The notes under the pieces are model-generated. The model had not been told where the DNA came from, searched no databases, and worked only from the letters and a program-made list of their open reading frames with translations. Shown one piece after another: positions 1 to 5,195 of a stretch of DNA of 6,809 nucleotides. Numbering within the stretch: position 1 is the first letter of the stretch; every line of letters begins with the position of its first letter. The position numbers and the translations under genes were made by a program. The stretch is from Lachnospiraceae bacterium. GTDB lineage: Bacteria > Bacillota > Clostridia > Lachnospirales > Lachnospiraceae. The stretch is from the NCBI GenBank assembly GCA_017412265.1, contig JAFPYK010000179.1, positions 1 through 6,809 of the forward strand. The letters run 5' to 3'.

Positions 1-1801
1 CGCCCGCAAACATCTTAGTCTTCTTTAAGATGATACCGGAGCAGATGATGGCAGCCATGCCGAGGAAATAAGCAGAGGTCGCAACCCAGGCGGATCCGCC
101 GAAGATTGCGCCGGCAACCATGCCGATAAACGGAACCTTCGCGCCGCAGGGGATGAAGGTGGTCGTCATGATCGTCATACGGCGGTCTCGCTCATTTTCA
201 ATCGTTCGCGAGGCCATAACACCGGGGATGCCGCAGCCCGTACCGATCAGGATCGGGATAAAGGACTTGCCGGAGAGGCCGAAGCGCCGGAACACACGGT
301 CCAGGACGAAAGCGACACGGGCCATATATCCGCAGGCCTCCACAAATGCCAGCAGCAGGAAGAGCACGAGCATCTGAGGAACGAATCCGAGCACCGCGCC
401 GACACCGGCCACGATACCGTCGAGGATCAGGCCCTTCACCACGTCGCTGCAGCCGATCTTGTCAAGCAGTCCCTCAATCAGAACCGGAACGCCGGGTACC
501 CAGACGCCGAAATCCGCCGGATCCGGCTCGTCAAATCCCTTCTCCTCGAAGTATGCAATGGCATCCTTAAATGTCATCGCGTTGGTCTCTTCTTCGTTGG
601 CGCCTTCCGGAATCTTATCGAAATACACGTCAATCTCGGATTCAGCCAGCGTCTCCTCATCTTCCACGGTGTATTTCACCGAAGCATCCGAAGAGGTAAA
701 TGCCTTCATATCCGCCAGCGCGGCTGCCGGGTCGAAGTCCTCCGCCTCGGTGTCAAGGCCCATGAACGCGTCAATCGCCTGCACCGCAGCCGTGTAGTCG
801 TCCGCAGCTTCTTCCGCCGCCTTCGAGCCGATGCCGAACAGATGCCAGCCGTCACCGAAGAGGCCGTCATTTGCCCAGTCCGTCGCAGACGCGCCGACCG
901 TGACCATGGACAGATAATAGATCAGGAACATGACCGCAAAGAAGATCGGCAGGCCCAGCCACCGGTTGGTGACCACCTTATCGATCTTATCGGAGACCGT
1001 AAGCTCGCCGGCGGCTTTCTTCCTGTAGATTCCCTTCAGGGTATCCGCGATGTAGATGTAACGCTCGTTGGTGATGATGGACTCTGCGTCGTCATCCATC
1101 TCCTTCTCGCACTCTGCGATGTGGTCCTCGACATCTTTCCGGATGTCTTCGGGCAGCTTCATGTTCTCAAGCACCTTGTCATCGCGCTCAAAAAGCTTGA
1201 TGGCGTACCATCTCTGCTGCTCCACAGGCATGTCGGCCACGGCGTGCTCCTCGATATGGGCAAGCGCGTGCTCCACGGGTCCGCAGAACTTGTGCATCGG
1301 GACGGTCGATCCGGTCTTCGCGGCCTTCACCGCAGCCGCAGCCGCCTCCTCGATGCCGGTACCCTTCAGCGCGGAGATCTCGATGATCTCGACGCCCAGC
1401 GCTCTCGCGAGCTGCGCGGTGTTGATCTTGTCACCGTTCTTGCGAACGACATCCATCATGTTGATGGCCATCACGACCGGGATGCCGAGCTCCGTCAGCT
1501 GCGTGGTCAGATACAGGTTTCTCTCCAGGTTCGTGCCGTCGACGATATTCAGGATCGCGTCCGGACGCTCATTGATCAGGTAATTTCTCGCAACCACTTC
1601 CTCCAGCGTATAAGGAGAAAGCGAATAGATACCGGGAAGGTCGGTGATGACCACGTCATCATACTTCTTTAATTTACCTTCCTTCTTCTCTACCGTGACG
1701 CCGGGCCAGTTGCCAACGAACTGGTTGGATCCGGTCAGCGCATTAAACAATGTGGTTTTACCACTGTTGGGGTTGCCCGCCAGGGCGATTGTAAGACTCA
1801 T
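1..1801 (-). CDS. feoB: Ferrous iron transporter FeoB, C-terminus beyond the window
   Basis: FeoB imports Fe(II) across the cytoplasmic membrane using a GTPase-coupled permease. I translated 600 codons from the ATG at 1801; the frame stays open to the left edge, so the C-terminal part is missing. The N-terminal G domain is complete: G1 GNPNSGKTT (residues 9-17), G2 Thr36 within NWPGVTV, G3 DLPG (54-57), G4 NMMD (114-117), G5 SALKG (143-147). A helical GDI-like region follows, then the first membrane segment (about 282-302). An unusually long acidic extracytoplasmic loop comes next (about 303-432), followed by further membrane helices. The two gate motifs are present, with Cys523 in GTGCGIPG and Cys552 in FIPCGAK. 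The visible part ends in KKTKMFAG, which in the family precedes the remaining helices. A GGAG lies 5 bases before the ATG. Two feoA genes lie upstream. The family call is secure. Confidence 0.97.
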   Translation of the reverse strand, partial: MSLTIALAGNPNSGKTTLFNALTGSNQFVGNWPGVTVEKKEGKLKKYDDVVITDLPGIYSLSPYTLEEVVARNYLINERPDAILNIVDGTNLERNLYLTTQLTELGIPVVMAINMMDVVRKNGDKINTAQLARALGVEIIEISALKGTGIEEAAAAAVKAAKTGSTVPMHKFCGPVEHALAHIEEHAVADMPVEQQRWYAIKLFERDDKVLENMKLPEDIRKDVEDHIAECEKEMDDDAESIITNERYIYIADTLKGIYRKKAAGELTVSDKIDKVVTNRWLGLPIFFAVMFLIYYLSMVTVGASATDWANDGLFGDGWHLFGIGSKAAEEAADDYTAAVQAIDAFMGLDTEAEDFDPAAALADMKAFTSSDASVKYTVEDEETLAESEIDVYFDKIPEGANEEETNAMTFKDAIAYFEEKGFDEPDPADFGVWVPGVPVLIEGLLDKIGCSDVVKGLILDGIVAGVGAVLGFVPQMLVLFLLLAFVEACGYMARVAFVLDRVFRRFGLSGKSFIPILIGTGCGIPGVMASRTIENERDRRMTIMTTTFIPCGAKVPFIGMVAGAIFGGSAWVATSAYFLGMAAIICSGIILKKTKMFAG

Positions 1802-1884
1802 ATATTCTCCATTCCTGCGGCATGCCGGTTATATCCGGCTAACCACAAATCTGAAATATATGCGGCCCGAGCCGCATCCATCCT
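1802..1884 (-). promoter_or_regulatory. feoA-feoB intergenic leader with two possible hairpins
   Basis: This 83-base gap is long compared with the 15 bases between the two feoA genes. On the transcribed strand it contains a perfect 7-bp stem with a four-base loop (1860-1877, ATGCGGC pairing with GCCGCAT) just after the feoA stop. A second stem of 5 bp (1824-1828 with 1835-1839) overlaps a 10-bp palindrome CGGCATGCCG (1818-1827), so those two cannot form together. No strong T tract follows the first stem, so it is not a convincing terminator. It may tune feoB expression or mRNA stability relative to feoA; that role is inference. Confidence 0.45.
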
Positions 1885-2106
1885 TTACTGAACTTCCACC
1901 ATATCCGCGTCTGCCTTACGAATCGACAGCTCGTAGCCGCGAACCGTCACTTCGATCGGATCTCCCAGCGGAGCGACCTTGCGGACATAGACTTCCACGC
2001 CCTTCGTCAGACCCATATCCATGATTCTGCGCTTGACCGCGCCTTCTCCGTGGAGTTTGACGACTCTGACCGTTTCACCGATTCTGGTCTGCTTTAACGT
2101 CTTCAT
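1885..2106 (-). CDS. feoA: FeoA-family protein, copy adjacent to feoB
   Basis: This small cytoplasmic SH3-like protein of 73 residues belongs to the family that accompanies FeoB and is thought to modulate its transport. The hallmark FeoA core is visible: GEGAVKRRIMDMGLTKG (about residues 20-36), then VRKVAPLGDPIEV and the closing RGYELSIRKADADMVEV strand pair. Length is typical for a stand-alone FeoA. AAGGAG lies 6 bases before the ATG, supporting this start. The gene sits 15 bases after the other feoA and 83 bases before feoB, so all three are probably cotranscribed. It keeps the canonical GDP-x-x-V-x-V-RGYELS pattern that the other copy lacks, so it is the likelier direct FeoB partner. That assignment of roles is inference. 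Confidence 0.95.
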   Translation of the reverse strand: MKTLKQTRIGETVRVVKLHGEGAVKRRIMDMGLTKGVEVYVRKVAPLGDPIEVTVRGYELSIRKADADMVEVQ

Positions 2107-2121
2107 TGCGATCTCCTTCCC

Positions 2122-2334
2122 TTAAACCATGATTTTCTGTGCCATTTCACGGCTGATGGCGATCCGTGATTCCTTCACATTCACAATCACATTGCCGCCG
2201 ATCTCCGATACAACGATCACTGTTCCTCCGGGTACAAAACCCAGATTCTCCAGGTGCTGCCGCACCTCCGGGCTTCCGCCCACCTTACGTACGATGTTCT
2301 CCTCCCCCGCCTGAGCGAGTGTCAAAGGCAACAT
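2122..2334 (-). CDS. feoA: FeoA-family protein, first gene of the feo operon
   Basis: This is a second small SH3-like FeoA protein, 70 residues from the ATG at 2334. The pattern MLPLTLAQAGEE, then VGGSPEVRQHLENLGFVPG, then a VIVVSEIGGNVIVNVKESRIAIS core is a recognisable FeoA variant. It differs from the adjacent feoA by having EIGGN where that copy has PLGDP. An in-frame ATG also exists at 2340, but it is only about one base from AGGAAGG, whereas the ATG at 2334 lies 7 bases from it and gives the usual family N-terminus, so 2334 is preferred. Two different FeoA proteins before FeoB suggest distinct roles, perhaps one regulatory and one structural; this cannot be settled from sequence. The gene follows the array-bearing promoter directly. 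Confidence 0.92.
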   Translation of the reverse strand: MLPLTLAQAGEENIVRKVGGSPEVRQHLENLGFVPGGTVIVVSEIGGNVIVNVKESRIAISREMAQKIMV

Positions 2335-2341
2335 AAGCATT

Positions 2342-2356
2342 CCTTCCTTTCGGAAA
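2342..2356 (-). promoter_or_regulatory. feoA ribosome binding site with possible masking hairpin
   Basis: On the mRNA strand AGGAAGG (2342-2348) is the Shine-Dalgarno sequence and selects the ATG at 2334 over the one at 2340. It forms the 3' arm of a short stem, TTTCC-GAAA-GGAAG (2343-2356), closed by a GNRA-type loop. The stem has four Watson-Crick pairs plus one G-T pair. It is weak but could partly mask ribosome access. Confidence 0.45.
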
Positions 2357-2374
2357 TACTTCAGCCATTTCGCT

Positions 2375-2434
2375 GAGTTAGGTGTTCCTATCAGATATTA
2401 GTCTCATCTAACGTAAGTTATTCTATGCTAACCT
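2375..2434. promoter_or_regulatory. Three tandem 20-bp operator-like units over the feo promoter
   Basis: Three contiguous 20-base units (2375-2394, 2395-2414, 2415-2434) each hold the same inverted-repeat layout on the plus strand: AGTTA-N8-TATCA, TATTA-N8-TAACG and AGTTA-N8-TAACC. Their centres are at 2384.5, 2404.5 and 2424.5, exactly two helical turns apart. TTA at unit positions 4-6, CTA at 14-16 and C at 18 are identical in all three. Sequence flanking either side does not continue the pattern. The unit furthest upstream in transcription covers the -10 box and the middle one covers the expected start site, as expected for a repressor. A DtxR/IdeR/MntR-type or other iron-responsive regulator is plausible given the feo genes, but is not shown. 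Confidence 0.6.
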
Positions 2435-2448
2435 TCGCATGTTGTCAA
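2420..2448 (-). promoter_or_regulatory. Sigma-A promoter of the feo operon
   Basis: On the minus strand, a perfect -35 TTGACA (2443-2448) is followed by a 17-base spacer and a -10 TAGAAT (2420-2425), which has one mismatch to TATAAT. The expected transcription start is near 2413, giving a leader of about 78 bases before the feoA ATG at 2334. It lies just downstream of the tandem terminators, so the feo genes form an independent unit. The overlap with the 20-bp array implies regulation. Confidence 0.8.
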
Positions 2449-2474
2449 GTTGTTTTCTCAATCTTTCTGAAACG

Positions 2475-2497
2475 AAAAAAAGAGGGGAATCCCCCTC
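2475..2497 (-). terminator. Second of two tandem intrinsic terminators
   Basis: On the minus strand a GAGGGG stem pairs with CCCCTC (2492-2497 with 2482-2487) across a four-base loop, followed at once by seven T (2475-2481). This is a textbook rho-independent terminator. It backs up the stronger hairpin just upstream and separates the S41 gene from the feo promoter. Confidence 0.85.
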
Positions 2498-2500
2498 CGA

Positions 2501-2528
2501 AAAAGAAAGGCGGCAGTCGCCTGCCGCC
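2501..2528 (-). terminator. First of two tandem intrinsic terminators, after the S41 gene
   Basis: On the minus strand GGCGGCAG (2521-2528) pairs perfectly with CTGCCGCC (2509-2516) around a four-base loop, followed by TTTCTTTT (2501-2508). The stem begins 23 bases after the S41 stop codon. Together with the next hairpin it ends the M23-S41 transcript. Confidence 0.9.
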
Positions 2529-2551
2529 TGTGTATCTCTCTGTGAAATCCG

Positions 2552-3769
2552 TTACTGCCCGAGCACCTCCAGCGCCTTCTGCAGCTGGTTGTCCTTATCG
2601 TGCGGGATCTCCGTCTCGCCCCGGAGTGCCTCGTCCAGCTCGACCTCGACGTCAGGAGCGATGCCCACGCCGTGAATCGTATTGCCCGAAGGCGTAAAGA
2701 ATTCATCCGTCGTGATCTTAAACCCGCTGCCGTCATCCAGTTCGTAGATGGACTGCACGATGCCCTTGCCGAACGTGTTCGTTCCGACGATCACCGCGGC
2801 TCACCGGTCCTTCATCGCCCCGGAGAAGACCTCGGACGCGCTGGCACTGTCCCCGTTGACCAGCACCGCCATCGGAAGCTTCACCGCTTCTTCATCATCG
2901 CTGTTGTAGGCCTCCTCGTTGCCGTCCCGGTCAACGATGCGGAGGAGTTCTCCCTCCGGAAGCAGGCGGTCAAGGATGTCCAGCACACACTGCAGGCTTC
3001 CGCCGGGATTGTCGCGCACATCGATGACGAGCTTCTTCATCCCCTGAGCCTCCAGGTCCGTCACAGCATCATCAAACTGGTACTCCGTGACAGTGTCAAA
3101 CTCGACGATCTTGATGTATCCGACCGAATTCTCCAGCATCTCATATTCGATCGTATCGACCTCGATATGAGCGCGTGTCACCTTAATCTCCAGCACCTCT
3201 TCGCTGCCCTCTCTCACGACGCCGAGAGTGACATCCGTGCCTTCCTCGCCCTTGATCAGCGCGACCACCTGGTCCAGGTCCATCCCGACCACGCTGTCGC
3301 CGTTGACGGTGACGAGCACATCGCCCCGGCGGATGCCCGCCTTCTCTGCGGGAGAATTCTTCATCGGCTTGACCAGGACGATATCTCCGGTATCCACTTC
3401 CTTCTGCACATAGCAGCCGATGCCGGAGTAAGATCCGGTGGAGGACTCCATCAGAGCCTGATATTCGCTCGGCGTGTAATATACCGAGTAGATATCATCC
3501 AGGCTCTCGAACATTCCCTTGTAGATGCCCTGCTCCAGCTTCTCCTCGTCATAGCGGTCCGTGAACAGATACAGATCGTCAATATACGATTTGAGCGTAT
3601 CGATCTTCTCACCGATCTCGCTCTGCTCGGTCTCAGGAGTAATCGGGATCGGAAACACCGGATCCGCAGAAGGCCGCATACCGCGGCCGATCACAAAAAA
3701 CCCTATAAAACTAACGGCCATGGCGATCAGTCCCCCGATCACCATGCCGCTCCAGAAATGTCTATTCAT
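2552..3769 (-). pseudogene. S41 C-terminal processing peptidase, interrupted by in-frame TGA
   Basis: A CtpB-like serine protease anchored outside the membrane, spanning 405 codon positions counting the interruption. It has an N-terminal membrane segment (about residues 8-28), a helical region, a PDZ domain (about 113-198) and the S41 core with RDNPGG (252-257). The catalytic Ser310 lies in NGDSASASE. Codon 323 (2801-2803) is TGA; the same frame then resumes at once with AAVIVGTNTFGKG, carrying catalytic Lys335 and Gln339 at normal spacing. Relatives commonly have Gly there, so GGA to TGA is a likely single-base change. The truncated product would keep Ser but lose Lys and be inactive. The ATG is the only in-frame start; AAGGAG lies about 13 bases upstream, a long spacing. 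The gene follows the M23 gene by 39 bases, and Ctp proteases are known to degrade wall hydrolases in other bacteria. A sequencing error is an equal possibility. Confidence 0.9.
2801..2803 (-). other. In-frame TGA splitting the S41 peptidase
   Basis: The codon context on the minus strand is AAG GAC CGG TGA GCC GCG GTG ATC. The frame is unchanged on both sides, so this is a substitution and not a frameshift. A GTG at 2794 opens the downstream 80-residue fragment, but no well-spaced ribosome binding site precedes it, so separate translation is unlikely. Confidence 0.9.
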
Positions 3770-3808
3770 TGATGTACGCTGTCTCCTTCATACAGGAATT
3801 GCAGCCCC

Positions 3809-5059
3809 TTACGGGCTCACATATTTGCGAGGATTCACATAAGAACCGTTCAGGTATACGCCGAAATGCAGATGAGGTCCGGTAGATACGCCGGTCGAAC
3901 CGACATAGGCGATCACCTGTCCCTTGGCAACACTTGCGCCCTGCTTCACGGCGAAGCGGGAACAATGCTCATAATATGTATAGAGTCCGCCGCCGTGGTT
4001 GATCACGATATAGTTGCCCATCGCACTGTTGTATCCGGCCGTAAGAACGGTGCCGGATCCCGCGGCCACAATCGCCGTGCCGTAGCTGACAGCGATGTCG
4101 ATGCCCTTATGATAAGTCGATGCGCCTCTGGTCGGGCTGCTGCGCCGGCCGAATCCGCTCGTGATGGTACCGCTGACATTTAACGGCCACCGCAGTCCGC
4201 TCGCGCTCGTCTTGCCGCCGGAAGAATCGGAAGAGTCGGATTTATCGGAATTCTTCTTCCTCGCAGCTTCCTCGGCCGCTTTCTTCTTGCGTGCTTCCTC
4301 TTCCTGGCGCTTCTTCTCTTCCTCGATCAGCTTCTCCAGCATGTCTTCCTGCTTCGCGATCTCAGAAGCGTAAGCCTTCACGTCGTCCTCGGTGTCCGCG
4401 ATCTTCGCCTCGTAAGAACGAAGCTCGCTCTCCTTCTTCTCGCGGACCTCCTGCACCTGCTCCTGCTCCTGCTCAAGCTCGGCCTTGTAATCCTCCAGCT
4501 CCTGCAGAGTCTCTTCGATCTCGGCCTTCTTCTGCTCGATCAGGTGCTTGGTCGCGATGTAGCGGTCCAGCATGGTTTTATCAAACTCGGAGATCTTCTC
4601 GATATACTCGGTCCGGTTGAGCAGGTCAGCGAAATCCGTCGCTCCCATCAGGACGCTCACATAATCCGAACCACCGTTCTCATACATGAACTTGATGCGG
4701 GACTTCATGTTCGCATACTGGGTCTTCTCGTCCTCCTCGGCCTGAGCCAGTTCCTTGCGGGTATGCTCCAGCTTCTCTTCGGTTTTCTCGATATCCTCTT
4801 CCGTCGCTGCCAGATCATCCTCCAGCTCGGTCAGCTGTGCGTCCAGCTTGGAGATATAGCTGACGATGTCCTTCTTCTCGGACTCCAGAGATTTCAGCTT
4901 CGACTGAAGATCCTTTTTCTTCTTCTCGAGTTCGGAAATCTTTTCCTTTGTTGCGCTGATGGTAGCCGCCTGCGCCGACCGTACGGCTGCTCCGAAACTG
5001 ACTCCCAGGAGAATCAGTGCCAGACAGAAAGCCATAATCCTGCGTTTGCTCATTCTCAT
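3809..5059 (-). CDS. Secreted coiled-coil M23 (LytM) peptidoglycan endopeptidase
   Basis: A zinc metallopeptidase expected to cut peptidoglycan cross-bridges outside the membrane, 416 residues from the ATG at 5059. The signal peptide has a basic start (MRMSKRR), a hydrophobic core and a likely cleavage after AQA near residue 29. A long charged coiled coil follows (about 30-267, rich in E, K and heptad leucines), then a Ser/Lys/Asp-rich linker (about 268-288) and the M23 domain (289-416). All metal and catalytic residues are present: His317 and Asp321 in HKGID, His365 in YYEHC, His396 and His398 in HLHFG. EnvC of Escherichia coli has the same architecture but a degenerate site, so this one should be enzymatically active. 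AAGGAGG lies 5 bases before the ATG at 5059, which is why the in-frame ATG at 5080 was not chosen. Its position after ftsEX suggests it is the FtsEX-controlled hydrolase, the role CwlO or PcsB plays elsewhere. Confidence 0.92.
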   Translation of the reverse strand: MRMSKRRIMAFCLALILLGVSFGAAVRSAQAATISATKEKISELEKKKKDLQSKLKSLESEKKDIVSYISKLDAQLTELEDDLAATEEDIEKTEEKLEHTRKELAQAEEDEKTQYANMKSRIKFMYENGGSDYVSVLMGATDFADLLNRTEYIEKISEFDKTMLDRYIATKHLIEQKKAEIEETLQELEDYKAELEQEQEQVQEVREKKESELRSYEAKIADTEDDVKAYASEIAKQEDMLEKLIEEEKKRQEEEARKKKAAEEAARKKNSDKSDSSDSSGGKTSASGLRWPLNVSGTITSGFGRRSSPTRGASTYHKGIDIAVSYGTAIVAAGSGTVLTAGYNSAMGNYIVINHGGGLYTYYEHCSRFAVKQGASVAKGQVIAYVGSTGVSTGPHLHFGVYLNGSYVNPRKYVSP

Positions 5060-5064
5060 CTGCG

Positions 5065-5071
5065 CCTCCTT
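5065..5071 (-). promoter_or_regulatory. Ribosome binding site that sets the M23 gene start
   Basis: AAGGAGG on the minus strand lies 5 bases before the ATG at 5059. It falls inside the longer reading frame that begins at 5080, which would place the Shine-Dalgarno sequence within the gene, so the shorter start is favoured. The resulting N-terminus is also a cleaner signal peptide. Confidence 0.85.
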
Positions 5072-5104
5072 TCCGATCATGATATATAATACGGGCTATC
5101 TTTC

Positions 5105-5132
5105 AGTATACACCCTTCCCGTCCTTTTTCAA
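5105..5132 (-). promoter_or_regulatory. Sigma-A promoter for the M23-S41 genes
   Basis: On the minus strand a -35 TTGAAA (5127-5132), a 16-base spacer and a -10 TATACT (5105-5110) are each close to consensus. The expected start is near 5098, leaving a leader of roughly 40 bases. It lets the hydrolase be made apart from ftsEX. No terminator is visible after ftsX, so read-through from ftsEX may add to it. Confidence 0.7.
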
Positions 5133-5195
5133 GACTTTCGGGCCGGATTTATGTCATTTTGTAACAAATTTTTCTATTTTCGTAGAATAAAACCG

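Noticed and set aside
842..1672. A 276-codon open frame on the plus strand
   Set aside because: It lies antisense to feoB in the mirrored codon frame, has an Asp/His/Arg/Leu-rich composition typical of reversed GC-rich genes, and shows no recognisable motif.
2801..2803. Selenocysteine or UGA-to-glycine recoding in the S41 gene
   Set aside because: The site is not a known selenocysteine position, no strong stem-loop was seen immediately after it, and ftsX ends at TGA after a normal C-terminus. UGA-Gly codes are known from candidate phyla unlike this genome.
2600..3772. A 390-codon open frame on the plus strand
   Set aside because: It is antisense to the S41 gene, its translation shows no domain pattern, and it also crosses the terminators' side of a well-supported minus-strand gene. 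It is a shadow produced by GC-rich codon use.
3803..3817. Hairpin around the M23 stop codon (AGCCC with GGGCT)
   Set aside because: The stem is only 5 bp and no T tract follows on the minus strand, so it is not a terminator. It is too small to assign a role.
4544..5089. A 181-codon plus-strand frame rich in Leu with membrane-like stretches
   Set aside because: It is the reverse of the Glu/Lys-rich coiled coil of the M23 protein; reversed GAG and AAG codons give Leu and Phe runs that mimic membrane segments.
5150..5166. WalR box upstream of the M23 gene
   Set aside because: TGTCAT and TGTAAC resemble half-sites but are only 2 bases apart, whereas the known box needs a 5-base gap.
5140..5195. 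Possible terminator after ftsX
   Set aside because: The only stem (TTCTA with TAGAA) is 5 bp, AT-rich and not followed by a T run on the minus strand, so read-through into the M23 gene is likelier.
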